Shown in pieces: positions 8,358 through 17,191 of a stretch of 37,864 bases of DNA. This DNA is from Eubacteriales bacterium (GTDB taxonomy: Bacteria; Bacillota; Clostridia; Lachnospirales; Lachnospiraceae): assembly GCA_030531555.1 (NCBI GenBank), contig JAUNNI010000018.1, positions 1 to 37,864 on the forward strand. The letters are read 5' to 3'. The notes below the pieces were generated by a model that was given only the letters and a program-made list of their open reading frames with translations, had not been told where the DNA came from and made no database searches. Made by a program: the position numbers and the translations under genes. The stretch's first letter is position 1; each line of letters begins with the position of its first letter.

Positions 8358-9905
8358 ATGGTTACAGAAGTATGTAGTGGAATGGTACTTGGAATTGAAG
8401 GAACTCTTGTGACAATACAATCCGACATCAGTGATGGACTTCCTGTTTTTCATATGGTGGGTCTTTTATCTTCCGAAGTGAAGGAGGCAAAAGAGCGAGT
8501 TCGAACGGCCTTTAAGAATACAGGGATTCGTTTGCCTCCGAAACGAATTTCTGTAAATCTGGCTCCTGCTGATTTACGCAAAAGAGGGACTGGTTTTGAT
8601 TTGGGAATTGCAGTGGGACTTTTGATTGCCATGGGATTGATTCCCGAGGAAGAGGCATCTGACTTTTTCTATCTGGGAGAACTTGCACTTGATGGAAGTA
8701 TCTGCAAAGTGCAGGGAACTCTTCCTATATTAAGGGAGGCGCAGAGACAAGGATACCATAAATGTATGATACCGGAAGAAAATTTACAGGAGGCAACTCT
8801 TTTATCAGGTCTGGAGCTTTATACTTTTTCTTCTTTGCTTGATGTATATGATTTTTTTCGGGGAGAATTGGCAAGAAGTGAAAATGGGGAGATCTTACCT
8901 TTTTTGTGTGATGGGAAAGTGAAGAAGACGGAAAACAATCATAGGTCAAGGATTGATTTTTCAGAAATTAAAGGCCAAAAGCTGGCGAAAAGGGCATTGA
9001 TGATTGGGGCAGCCGGTTTTCATAATGTTTTTTTGGATGGACCTCCCGGAGTAGGGAAATCCATGTTGGCTTCTGCAGTATCTGGAATTCTGCCGGAAAT
9101 GACCCAGGAAGAGATCATTGATGCCACCATGATCTATAGTGTAAAAGGCTTACTGAATGAGGAAGTGCAATGGATTGGTGAGCGACCATTTCGTAATCCC
9201 GGTCATGCCATTACCAAGATTGGACTTTTTGGCGGAGGAAGTGATCCAAAACCAGGAGAAATATCTTTGGCCCATCATGGGGTTCTGTTTTTGGATGAAT
9301 TTAGTGAGTATAAAAAAGACATTTTGGAAATGCTTCGTATTCCTTTAGAAGAACACCAGATTCTGTTGGTTCGCAATGAACGAACCATATCTTACCCGGC
9401 TGATTTTTTATTGATTGCTGCTTCCAATCCTTGTCCTTGTGGATATTATCCGGATTTGTCTCTCTGTCATTGTGGAAGCAATCAGATCAGTCATTATCAG
9501 AATAAACTCAGTGGACCGATTCTTGACCGCATGGATTTATTTGTTCGATGTGAAAGAATGGATTATCGGGCAATCACGCAAGAAAAGGAAGAGGAGACCA
9601 GTGGTCAGATTCGGGAGAAGATTATGTTGGCCTGGGAACTGCAAAAAGAAAGATTTACCGGGAAAAAAGAGTATTTTAATGGCAGAATGTCCCCACAGGA
9701 TATAAACAAATACTGCAAGCTATCTTCTGCCGACAATCGTATTTTGGAAAGGGCTTTTGAGACCTATGGTATGACAGGCAGAGGACTGAATCGTGTTTTA
9801 AAAGTTGCCAGAACTATTGCAGACTTAGATGGCAAAGAACAGATTGCCACAGAGCATTTAGAAGAAGCATTGTTATATCGACGATCTTCAAGATGGGAGA
9901 GATGA
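8358..9905 (+). CDS. comM: YifB/ComM family Mg-chelatase-like AAA ATPase
   Basis: A 515-residue protein with an N-terminal lon-protease-like S5 fold domain (GIEGTLVTIQSDISDGLPVFHMVGL, SVNLAPADLRKRG), a central AAA ATPase and a C-terminal Mg-chelatase extension. The Walker A motif GPPGVGKS starts at residue 228, and LFLDEFSE is Walker B. The cysteine cluster NPCPCGYYPD...CHCG is typical of YifB. In transformable bacteria ComM is a hexameric helicase that extends branch migration of incoming single-stranded DNA. dprA lies 4 nt downstream, a classic pairing in recombination and competence. Whether this organism is naturally transformable cannot be told here. Confidence 0.92.
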   Translation: MVTEVCSGMVLGIEGTLVTIQSDISDGLPVFHMVGLLSSEVKEAKERVRTAFKNTGIRLPPKRISVNLAPADLRKRGTGFDLGIAVGLLIAMGLIPEEEASDFFYLGELALDGSICKVQGTLPILREAQRQGYHKCMIPEENLQEATLLSGLELYTFSSLLDVYDFFRGELARSENGEILPFLCDGKVKKTENNHRSRIDFSEIKGQKLAKRALMIGAAGFHNVFLDGPPGVGKSMLASAVSGILPEMTQEEIIDATMIYSVKGLLNEEVQWIGERPFRNPGHAITKIGLFGGGSDPKPGEISLAHHGVLFLDEFSEYKKDILEMLRIPLEEHQILLVRNERTISYPADFLLIAASNPCPCGYYPDLSLCHCGSNQISHYQNKLSGPILDRMDLFVRCERMDYRAITQEKEEETSGQIREKIMLAWELQKERFTGKKEYFNGRMSPQDINKYCKLSSADNRILERAFETYGMTGRGLNRVLKVARTIADLDGKEQIATEHLEEALLYRRSSRWER

Positions 9906-9909
9906 GAAG

Positions 9910-11076
9910 ATGAATCAGCACGATCAGGAATTTTACTGGTATTGGTTTGTGAATATCCCTTCCATCGGAAACTATACCAGGGTAAAACTAATGGAACTAT
10001 ATGGCCATCCTTCTCGTATCTATCAATGCAGTTTTCAGGATGTGGAAGGATATATGACTGCAAAACAATGGGAGGAATTTGACCGTTCCAGAAATTATCG
10101 CTTGCAGGAAGAGGGACTTCGTAGATTGAAAGATTCTGGCATTGTTTTTTATCATTGGGAACAGAAAGAGTATCCCTCTCGTTTTCGCAATCTTTATGAT
10201 CCACCTTACGGATTTTATCTGAAAGGAAGACTTCCCGATCCTCAAATGCCTGCAGTAGGGATTGTTGGATCTAGAAAGGCAAGTCCATATGGAAAAAAGA
10301 TGGCAGAACGCTATGCGCAGGAACTGGCAGAGGCGGGCGTTTCTGTCATTAGCGGGATGGCTGCAGGAATTGACACTGAGGCCCATAAAGGAGCACTTTC
10401 AGTGGGTGGCAGCACTCTAGGGATTCTTGGCGGGGGAATTGATACCATGTATCCTAAGAGTAATTGGAATCTATATCTTGATATGTACCAATCAGCTGGA
10501 ATCATGTCGGAGTATAATATTGGAATTTCGAATCTGTCAGGACTCTTTCCCATGAGAAATCGTCTGATCAGTGCTCTGTCCGATTCCATTCTTGTTGTGG
10601 AAGCCGGATGGAAAAGCGGTTCTTTGATTACAGCCGATCAGGGGATGGAACAAGGAAAGGATATTTTTGCCATACCGGGAAGAATCACGGATCCTATGAG
10701 TCAGGGCTGCAATCATTTGATTGCACAGGGAGCTTTTATCACAGAAAGTCCCAAAGATATTTTGGAAAATCTCAGAGATCGATTTGGTATATGGAATCAA
10801 GAGGATTCGATAGACAATAAAATGGAGACTCATGATTGGCGGGATACCAATGCTATGGGGGATGGAAGAAAAGATTTTGACGGCCCGGTTGGTCTTAGTT
10901 CAAAAGAGAAAGCAGTGTATGACCTTCTAGATGAGATTCGACCCGTTGGATTTGAAATATTATTACAGTCATCCCTATGTGATTTTCAGGAATTACAACA
11001 TATTCTGATGTCCTTAGAGTTGAAATCTTATATTCAGCAACCACAGCAGAATATGTATGTTAAAAAAATATTATAA
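9910..11076 (+). CDS. dprA: DNA-processing protein DprA (Smf)
   Basis: A 388-residue protein. The N-terminal helical region is followed by the Rossmann-like DprA domain: GIVGSRKASPYGKKMAE, VISGMAAGIDTEAHKGAL, ILGGGIDTMYP, FPMRNRLIS, VVEAGWKSGSLITA and DIFAIPGRI. The C-terminus (from about residue 325, SSKEKAVYDLLDE) resembles the winged-helix DprA extension. DprA protects incoming ssDNA and loads RecA. ATG 9910 sits just after the comM stop, and GAGATGAGAAG serves as the ribosome-binding region, so translation is probably coupled. The comM-dprA-topA order is common in Firmicutes. Confidence 0.94.
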   Translation: MNQHDQEFYWYWFVNIPSIGNYTRVKLMELYGHPSRIYQCSFQDVEGYMTAKQWEEFDRSRNYRLQEEGLRRLKDSGIVFYHWEQKEYPSRFRNLYDPPYGFYLKGRLPDPQMPAVGIVGSRKASPYGKKMAERYAQELAEAGVSVISGMAAGIDTEAHKGALSVGGSTLGILGGGIDTMYPKSNWNLYLDMYQSAGIMSEYNIGISNLSGLFPMRNRLISALSDSILVVEAGWKSGSLITADQGMEQGKDIFAIPGRITDPMSQGCNHLIAQGAFITESPKDILENLRDRFGIWNQEDSIDNKMETHDWRDTNAMGDGRKDFDGPVGLSSKEKAVYDLLDEIRPVGFEILLQSSLCDFQELQHILMSLELKSYIQQPQQNMYVKKIL

Positions 11077-11083
11077 ATTTTTC

Positions 11084-11112
11084 TTGCAAGGCAGGAACTT
11101 TTAGTGTATTAT
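11084..11112 (+). promoter_or_regulatory. Candidate promoter for topA
   Basis: TTGCAA (11084-11089), 17-bp spacer, TATTAT (11107-11112), about 100 nt upstream of topA. A small inverted repeat (AAATGTT / AACATTT) follows in the leader. Its role is not known. Confidence 0.45.
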
Positions 11113-11211
11113 TTGTAAATGTTTTGAGAATTCCAACATTTGCTTATGAATTATGGCAAATATGACGAAATTATAGAGAATGAAGCTTAAAATATATGAG
11201 GAGTTTTTAAC

Positions 11212-13278
11212 ATGTCAAATAATCTTGTTATTGTTGAGTCCCCTGCCAAGGCAAAAACAATACAGAAATTTTTAGGAAAATCATATAAAGTTATTGCTTC
11301 CAATGGTCACGTGCGAGATCTTCCAAAGAGTACTCTTGGTGTATCTCCAGAGAATGGTTATGAGCCAAAATACATTACCATTCGTGGGAAAGGAGAAATT
11401 CTTGCACAGCTTCGTAAAGAAGTAAAAAAAGCAGATAAGATATATCTTGCAACTGACCCGGACCGTGAAGGAGAAGCAATTTCATGGCATTTGACACACG
11501 CTTTAAAATTAGAGGATAAAAATTATCATCGTATTACCTTTAATGAGATCACAAAGGATGCCGTAAAGCGTTCCATTAAGAATTGTCGTGACATCGATAT
11601 GGATTTGGTGGATGCACAGCAGGCCAGACGTGTTCTTGACCGTGTGGTAGGTTATAAGATCAGCCCAATTTTATGGTCTAAGATTAAAAGAGGATTGAGT
11701 GCCGGACGTGTTCAATCTGTTGCTTTACGAATCATTAATGATCGTGAGACAGAAATCAATGAGTTTATCCCAACAGAGTATTGGTCTTTAGATGCAGATC
11801 TTCAGGTGGATCAGGGAAAGAAACCGATTGAAGTTCATTTCCTGGGGGATAGCAATGGAAAAATGGAGATCCACAACCGAGAAGAGATGGATCAGCTGAT
11901 CAAAAACCTGGAAGGACTTCCGTTTGAGATTCTTTCCATCAAACATGGTGAAAGAAAGAAAAAGTCACCACTTCCATTTACAACAAGTACTTTACAACAG
12001 GAAGCAGCGCATAAGCTGAATATGTCAACACAAAAAACCATGCGTTTAGCACAGGAACTTTATGAGGGTGTCACCATCAAAGGCAGAGGTACCGTTGGTT
12101 TGATCACATACCTTCGTACTGATTCGACTCGTATCTCCGAGGAGGCAGATGCCAACTGTCGTAAATACATTGGGGAAGCTTATGGGGAAGAGTACATTGG
12201 TCAGGGAAGTACAAAAAAGGCTTCCACTGGAAAGATTCAGGATGCTCATGAAGCCATTCGTCCAACGGATTCCTCTTTGTCACCAGCTGTTGTGAAGAGT
12301 CAGCTGTCAAGAGACCTTTTCCGTTTATATCAGCTGATTTGGTCCCGTTTCCTTGCAAGTCGTATGGCAGAAGCGGAATATGAGACATTATCGATTAAGA
12401 TTGGTGCAGGTGACTATCGCTTTAGCGTTGCTACATCCCATTTGAAATTTGCCGGATTTATGACGGTATATCAGGATGAAGCTGAAAAATCAAAAAATAA
12501 TGCAGCACTTAATAAACTGACTACAGAATCTAAGCTGACGTTACAGGAATTAAAACCTGCCCAGCATTTCACCCAGCCGGCTCCACATTATACGGAAGCC
12601 TCTTTAGTTAAAACACTGGAAGAACTGGGAATCGGCCGCCCTAGTACTTACGCGCCAACCATCACAGTCTTACTTGCAAGACACTATGTGGTAAAGGAGA
12701 ATAAGAATCTTTACATGACAGAGCTTGGTGAAGCGGTCAATGAAATGATGACAGAAGCTTTCCCATCGATTGTGAATGTAAACTTTACAGCCAGTATGGA
12801 ATCCTTATTGGATGGTGTAGAGCTTGGTAAAGTAAAATGGAAAACGATCGTTGAGAATTTCTATCCAGATTTGATTGACGCCGTGGAAAAAGCGGAGGCA
12901 GAGCTTGAGAAAGTCAAGATCGCTGATGAAGTCAGTGATGAAATCTGTGAAGAATGTGGCAGAAATATGGTAATCAAATACGGACCTCATGGTAAGTTTT
13001 TGGCTTGTCCAGGATTCCCTGAATGCCGTAATACAAAGCCACACTATGAAAAAATCGGAGTTCCATGTCCAAACTGTGGCAAAGATATCGTCTTCAAAAA
13101 GACAAAAAAAGGTAGAAAATTCTATGGCTGTATCAACAATCCGGAATGTGATTTTATGAGCTGGCAGAAACCTTCTGCAACTCCTTGTCCGGAATGTGGC
13201 AGCTATATGGTAGAAAAAGGTAAAAAACTGGTATGCTCTAATCCAGAATGTGGTTATGTGACCCAGAAGAACGAATAG
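11212..13278 (+). CDS. topA: DNA topoisomerase I (type IA)
   Basis: A 688-residue enzyme that relaxes negative supercoils. The TOPRIM domain is N-terminal (VIVESPAKAKTI and ATDPDREGEAISWHL). The active-site tyrosine is Y300 in GLITYLRTDSTRIS. FTQPAPHYTEASLVKTLEELGIGRPSTYA is also diagnostic. Three C-terminal topoisomerase zinc ribbons are visible after about residue 580, with CEECG...CPGFPEC, CPNCG...CINNPEC and CPECG...CSNPEC. Length and motifs are complete. The start has GAGGAG 8-9 nt upstream. An intrinsic terminator follows. Confidence 0.97.
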   Translation: MSNNLVIVESPAKAKTIQKFLGKSYKVIASNGHVRDLPKSTLGVSPENGYEPKYITIRGKGEILAQLRKEVKKADKIYLATDPDREGEAISWHLTHALKLEDKNYHRITFNEITKDAVKRSIKNCRDIDMDLVDAQQARRVLDRVVGYKISPILWSKIKRGLSAGRVQSVALRIINDRETEINEFIPTEYWSLDADLQVDQGKKPIEVHFLGDSNGKMEIHNREEMDQLIKNLEGLPFEILSIKHGERKKKSPLPFTTSTLQQEAAHKLNMSTQKTMRLAQELYEGVTIKGRGTVGLITYLRTDSTRISEEADANCRKYIGEAYGEEYIGQGSTKKASTGKIQDAHEAIRPTDSSLSPAVVKSQLSRDLFRLYQLIWSRFLASRMAEAEYETLSIKIGAGDYRFSVATSHLKFAGFMTVYQDEAEKSKNNAALNKLTTESKLTLQELKPAQHFTQPAPHYTEASLVKTLEELGIGRPSTYAPTITVLLARHYVVKENKNLYMTELGEAVNEMMTEAFPSIVNVNFTASMESLLDGVELGKVKWKTIVENFYPDLIDAVEKAEAELEKVKIADEVSDEICEECGRNMVIKYGPHGKFLACPGFPECRNTKPHYEKIGVPCPNCGKDIVFKKTKKGRKFYGCINNPECDFMSWQKPSATPCPECGSYMVEKGKKLVCSNPECGYVTQKNE

Positions 13279-13311
13279 TCATATCAGGAATACAATTCAA
13301 TCCAAGAGGAC

Positions 13312-13362
13312 AAAGCTGTCAATTTTTTTCGAAAGATTTTGAAAAGGGTTGACAGCTTTTTT
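13312..13362 (+). terminator. Intrinsic terminator after topA
   Basis: An 11-bp stem AAAGCTGTCAA (13312-13322) with TTGACAGCTTT (13349-13359), ending in a T run to 13362. The long AT-rich loop may pair further. Confidence 0.85.
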
Positions 13363-13446
13363 ATGAGAATTGCGGCTAATTGTCGAATATTATATACCTG
13401 GCTGATGAATTGTATATATAATCTCTGTATTTTCTAAATATTCACA

Positions 13447-13461
13447 AAATTTGTGAAAATA
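13447..13461 (+). promoter_or_regulatory. CodY-box-like operator upstream of codY
   Basis: AAATTTGTGAAAATA matches the published CodY consensus AATTTTCWGAAAATT at 12 of 15 positions by direct comparison. It overlaps the inverted repeat TTCACAAA/TTTGTGAA (13441-13456) and lies a few bases upstream of the putative -35. Autoregulation by CodY is inferred. Confidence 0.5.
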
Positions 13462-13464
13462 TTA

Positions 13465-13493
13465 TTGTGAATGACAAATAACTATGATAAAAT
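13465..13493 (+). promoter_or_regulatory. Candidate promoter for codY
   Basis: TTGTGA (13465-13470), 17-bp spacer, extended -10 TGATAAAAT with its hexamer at 13488-13493. The site is 54 nt before the codY start. Confidence 0.6.
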
Positions 13494-13546
13494 GATAGTT
13501 AGTGAAATTGTCTGTAAAATTAGATTTTATGCATGGAGGGGATCCC

Positions 13547-14317
13547 ATGAGTGTCCAATTACTTGATAAAACCAGAAAAATAAACAAATTATTACACAAT
13601 AATAACTCTCACAAAGTTGTGTTTAATGATATTTGTGAAGTGCTGAGTGAGATTCTTGTGTCAAACGTTCTTGTCATCAGCAGGAAAGGAAAAGTCCTCG
13701 GAATTAAGAACCGATCTGATATCAAGGCAATCGACCATCTCATTACAAATGAAGTGAGAAAGTATGTCGATCCTATGCTGAATGAACGTCTTCTTGGTGT
13801 GTTATCCACCAAAGAGAATGTAAATATGCGTACTTTGGGCTTTGAATTGGATGACAGCAGCCATTATCAGGCGATAATTAATCCAATTGATATCGCAGGA
13901 GAACGTCTGGGTACTGTTTTTATGTACCGAACAGAAAAGTTCTATGATGTCGATGATATTATTTTGGTTGAATATGGAACAACAGTAGTGGGTCTTGAGA
14001 TGATGCGCTCCGTGAATGAAGAAAACGCAGAAGAGAACCGTAAAGTTTCCATCGTAAAATCAGCAATTTCCACTTTATCCTTCTCGGAATTAGAAGCAAT
14101 TCAGCATATTTTTGAAGAACTGGATGGAGAAGAGGGCATATTAGTTGCTAGTAAGATTGCCGATAGAGTCGGAATCACCCGCTCCGTTATTGTAAATGCA
14201 CTGCGTAAGTTTGAGAGTGCAGGTGTAATTGAATCCCGTTCCTCCGGTATGAAGGGAACCTATATTAAAGTACTTAATGATGTCGTATTCGATGAATTGA
14301 AAAAAATGAAACACTAA
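13547..14317 (+). CDS. codY: GTP-sensing global transcriptional repressor CodY
   Basis: A 256-residue protein of standard CodY length. The N-terminal GAF-like domain (LLDKTRKINKLL to about residue 155) binds branched-chain amino acids. The C-terminal winged helix contains ASKIADRVGITRSVIVNALRKFESAGVIESRSSGMKGTYIKVLN, the family DNA-binding signature. CodY represses nutrient-scavenging and amino-acid synthesis genes when GTP and isoleucine are high. The ATG at 13547 is chosen because GGAGGGG lies 5 nt upstream; an earlier in-frame start at 13502 has no such site. A CodY-box-like sequence overlaps its promoter region. The DUF262 gene follows by 27 nt with no terminator between. Confidence 0.96.
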   Translation: MSVQLLDKTRKINKLLHNNNSHKVVFNDICEVLSEILVSNVLVISRKGKVLGIKNRSDIKAIDHLITNEVRKYVDPMLNERLLGVLSTKENVNMRTLGFELDDSSHYQAIINPIDIAGERLGTVFMYRTEKFYDVDDIILVEYGTTVVGLEMMRSVNEENAEENRKVSIVKSAISTLSFSELEAIQHIFEELDGEEGILVASKIADRVGITRSVIVNALRKFESAGVIESRSSGMKGTYIKVLNDVVFDELKKMKH

Positions 14318-14344
14318 TTCATACATGTGGAGGATCATATAAAA

Positions 14345-16117
14345 ATGGCAGATAACTATAAGATAAATCAATTTTCCGTTGCTAATATTTTGAACCTGGT
14401 AGAAAGCTCGCAGATTGCAATTCCTGAAATTCAGCGTCCATTTGTATGGAAAGGAAAAGAAGTTTGTGCGCTCATTGACTCACTCTATGAAGGATATCCA
14501 ATTGGTTACCTGATTGTATGGCAGAATTCACAGGTTCGCATTCGCGGATTTGGAAAAGGTGGCACAAAGAAGATTCTGATTGATGGACAGCAGAGAATCA
14601 CCGCTCTTATGGCAGCACTTCTTGGAAAAGAAGTATTGAATGATTCTTATCAGTCTCAGCATATTAATATTGCATTTAATCCGATTGTTTCGGATGGGGA
14701 AGAACATTTTGCAGTATCTGATGAGAAATACGTGGAAGATCCAGAATGGATCGAGGATATTTCCGTATTATTCCGCAGAGATTTTTCCTATCGAAAATTT
14801 GAAAAAGAATATAAAGACCGCAACCCAGGAAAAGATTTATCCAATTTAGAGAAAAACATTGACCGTTTAAAAGGAATCTTGAAACATCAGGTTGGGATCA
14901 TCGAATTGTCCTTCCTTTTAGATATTGATGTGGTTTCTGAAATCTTTATTCGAATCAACCTTCAGGGAAAACCTCTGAATCAGGAAGATTTCGTTATGTC
15001 TAAGATTTCTGTAAATGAGCAGTATGACGGTGATCGTATACGTAACTGTATTGACTATTTCTGTCATCTTTTACAGGAGCCATCTTTCCTTAATATTATC
15101 CAACAAAATGAAGCAGATTTTATGGCAACGGAATATGGTCAGAAACTAAAATGGGCCGGTTCCATTACAAAACCGATGTATGTTCCAACCTATGCAGACA
15201 TGTTAAAAGTAGTGATGATTGTCTGTTTCGGCAAAACAAAAGTCGGAGATTTGGTTCATTTATTATCCGGCAAGCTTTCCAGCCGCGGAGAAGTTTCTAA
15301 AAAATTATCAAAAGAATCTTTTGAGAAACTTGGAATGGGTGTAAAAGAATTCGTGGCAGAAGAAAATTTCCAGGGCTTCCTGAATGCTCTTAAGACATAT
15401 GGATATGGTTGTGATCGTCTTCTTTATTCGCAGGCTGTCCTTAATTATTGTTATGCAATGTACTTAAAGATGGGCCTTGAAGGAATCAAAGGGGAAGAAA
15501 GAGACCGTCTTATGGCTCGCTGGATGACCATGGCTCTTATCACCGGTCATTATCAGAGTTCTCCAGACAGTACAGTGACAAAAGATTGTACAGTGATTGA
15601 TGAAGAAGGTTTCCGTTCTTACTTAAAACAGATCGAGGAATTGAAACTGACCGACGAATTCTTCGAATCCATTTTATCAGAGAAATACTCTACCACAACA
15701 CTTCGTACTGCACCATTCTTAGCATATATGGCAGCACAGTGCGCAGGAGGAGAAAAATCATTATATAGTGATACTCCAATTGGAGAACTTTACGAAGCGA
15801 AAGCAGAATCTTATCAGATTCTTCCAAAAGCTTATCTGGAAAAATGTGGTTTCAAAACAAGAGAAACCTATGGACAGGCAGCAAATATCACATTTATCTC
15901 AAAAGATGTTAAGAGTATCGTGAAGAAGAAATCCCCAGCAGATTACGCGGATGCTTTGAAGGCAAAAGTTGAGGAAGATATGATTGCAAATACTTTAAGA
16001 GCCAATGCGATTCCAGAAAACATCTTCGAAATCACAGAAAAAGATGTGGAAACGTTCCTCTTAGAAAGAAGAAAACTGATGGCTGCCAAAGTAAAGGATT
16101 ACTATTTTGGTTTATAA
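14345..16117 (+). CDS. DUF262 (GmrSD N-terminal-like) protein with degenerate C-terminal HNH region
   Basis: A 590-residue protein. The N-terminal DUF262 domain shows IPEIQRPFVWKGKEVCALIDSL (residues 26-47) and the ParB-like nucleotide motif IDGQQRITAL (D80-R84), then EIFIRINLQGKPLNQEDF. DUF262 occurs in type IV restriction enzymes (GmrSD, BrxU) and other phage-defence proteins, usually with a C-terminal HNH/DUF1524 nuclease. Here the C-terminal block reads YQILPKAYLEKCG...YGQAANITF, where as I recall them related proteins have HHIFPKAYL and NQIANF. The catalytic His pair is replaced by Y490-Q491 and the Asn by G510, so nuclease activity looks lost. The ATG has GGAGG upstream. It shares the codY transcription unit and has a strong terminator. 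Function unknown. Confidence 0.8.
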   Translation: MADNYKINQFSVANILNLVESSQIAIPEIQRPFVWKGKEVCALIDSLYEGYPIGYLIVWQNSQVRIRGFGKGGTKKILIDGQQRITALMAALLGKEVLNDSYQSQHINIAFNPIVSDGEEHFAVSDEKYVEDPEWIEDISVLFRRDFSYRKFEKEYKDRNPGKDLSNLEKNIDRLKGILKHQVGIIELSFLLDIDVVSEIFIRINLQGKPLNQEDFVMSKISVNEQYDGDRIRNCIDYFCHLLQEPSFLNIIQQNEADFMATEYGQKLKWAGSITKPMYVPTYADMLKVVMIVCFGKTKVGDLVHLLSGKLSSRGEVSKKLSKESFEKLGMGVKEFVAEENFQGFLNALKTYGYGCDRLLYSQAVLNYCYAMYLKMGLEGIKGEERDRLMARWMTMALITGHYQSSPDSTVTKDCTVIDEEGFRSYLKQIEELKLTDEFFESILSEKYSTTTLRTAPFLAYMAAQCAGGEKSLYSDTPIGELYEAKAESYQILPKAYLEKCGFKTRETYGQAANITFISKDVKSIVKKKSPADYADALKAKVEEDMIANTLRANAIPENIFEITEKDVETFLLERRKLMAAKVKDYYFGL

Positions 16118-16162
16118 AATATAAAATGGAATAATATCCGGTATTTGATTAGAAAGCAAACT

Positions 16163-16216
16163 GGCCTTGCAAAAAAGATGGAAAAAATGAAATCTTTATC
16201 TTGCAAGGCCTTTTTA
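16163..16216 (+). terminator. Intrinsic terminator of the codY-DUF262 unit
   Basis: A perfect 10-bp stem GGCCTTGCAA (16163-16172) / TTGCAAGGCC (16201-16210), extended by an inner AAAGAT/ATCTTT pairing, then TTTTT. Its right arm also supplies a possible -35 for rpsB. Confidence 0.88.
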
Positions 16217-16229
16217 TGTGTGTTATACT
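16201..16229 (+). promoter_or_regulatory. Candidate promoter for rpsB-tsf, overlapping the preceding terminator
   Basis: TTGCAA (16201-16206), 17-bp spacer, TATACT (16224-16229) preceded by TGT, an extended -10. Transcription would begin near 16236 and include the structured leader. Confidence 0.55.
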
Positions 16230-16235
16230 ACCATA

Positions 16236-16343
16236 GGTAAAAAATAAATCACACTGTCCGATTCTGTCGGTCGTTGTGCCCTTTCCGGGTGGCTTGAGGA
16301 ATATGAAGACAGTGGAAGACTCAAACAAAAAAGGAGAAAAATC
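16236..16343 (+). ncRNA. Structured 5' leader of rpsB, probable r-protein autoregulatory element
   Basis: A closing stem CACTGTC (16252-16258) / GACAGTG (16308-16314) encloses a hairpin CCGA-TTCTG-TCGG (16258-16270; C16258 can serve only one stem) and a second hairpin GTGCCC/GGGTGGC (about 16276-16293). TTGAG (16294-16298) can pair with CTCAA (16320-16324), giving a possible pseudoknot that ends just before the ribosome-binding site AAAGGAG. Binding of S2 to its own leader is known in other bacteria. I do not recognise this exact structure, so both boundaries and function are inferred. Confidence 0.5.
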
Positions 16344-17066
16344 ATGAGTGTTATTTCAATGAAACAGTTACTCGAAGCAGGTGTTCATTTCGGACATCAG
16401 ACAAGAAGATGGAACCCTAAAATGGCTCCATACATCTACACAGAACGTAATGGTATCTACATCATCGACCTTCAGAAATCTGTAGGTAAAGTTGACGATG
16501 CTTACAACGCAATCAAAGAATGTGCAGCTAATGGTGGAAACATCCTTTTCGTTGGTACAAAAAAACAGGCACAGGATTCCATTGCTAATGAATCTAAGAG
16601 ATGTGGTATGTACTATGTAAACCAGAGATGGTTAGGTGGTATGCTTACTAACTTCAAAACAATCCAGAGCCGTATCGCTCAGCTTAAGAAAATCGAAGCT
16701 ATGGCTGAAGACGGAACTTTCGATGTACTTCCAAAGAAAGAAGTTATCGCTCTTAAGAAAATGCAGGAGAAGTTAGAAAAGAACCTTGGTGGTATCAAAG
16801 ATATGCCAGCAGTTCCAGATATGATCTTCGTTGTTGACCCAAGAAAAGAAAGAATCTGTATTCAGGAAGCACATACACTTGGTATTCCTTTAGTAGGTAT
16901 CTGTGATACTAACTGTGACCCAGAAGAATTAGATTACGTTATTCCAGGTAACGATGATGCAATCCGTGCTGTAAAATTAATCGTTTCCAAGATGGCAGAC
17001 GCTGTTATCGAAGGAAATCAGGGACAGGATGCAGAAGTTGCTGAAGAAGAAGCAGTAGAAGAATAA
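16344..17066 (+). CDS. rpsB: 30S ribosomal protein S2
   Basis: A 240-residue, full-length S2 with the family blocks [62 protein letters not shown] and [15 protein letters not shown]. The C-terminal tail is very acidic. S2 joins the small subunit late and bridges head and body near S1/S21. The ATG has AAAAGGAG upstream. tsf follows after 125 nt, the usual bacterial order. Confidence 0.98.
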   Translation: MSVISMKQLLEAGVHFGHQTRRWNPKMAPYIYTERNGIYIIDLQKSVGKVDDAYNAIKECAANGGNILFVGTKKQAQDSIANESKRCGMYYVNQRWLGGMLTNFKTIQSRIAQLKKIEAMAEDGTFDVLPKKEVIALKKMQEKLEKNLGGIKDMPAVPDMIFVVDPRKERICIQEAHTLGIPLVGICDTNCDPEELDYVIPGNDDAIRAVKLIVSKMADAVIEGNQGQDAEVAEEEAVEE

Positions 17067-17122
17067 TTCTTACGTTTCCACAAAGGAAAAATACAGAGAT
17101 TAGTGCTAAATGTTAATTGGTT

Positions 17123-17154
17123 ATTCGAATATCCTGTAGAAAGGATATTCGAAT
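17123..17154 (+). other. Intercistronic hairpin between rpsB and tsf
   Basis: A perfect 12-bp inverted repeat, ATTCGAATATCC (17123-17134) and GGATATTCGAAT (17143-17154), with loop TGTAGAAA. It extends to 15 bp with one bulged T. There is no T tract, so it is more likely an attenuator, RNA-processing site or stabiliser than a terminator. Confidence 0.65.
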
Positions 17155-17191
17155 ACCTGTTTATTATGACAAACAATGGAGGAATAAAACC

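Noticed and set aside
13441-13456. Inverted repeat TTCACAAA/TTTGTGAA as a separate regulator's operator
   Set aside because: It overlaps the CodY-box-like site and can be explained by it; there is no independent evidence for a second regulator.
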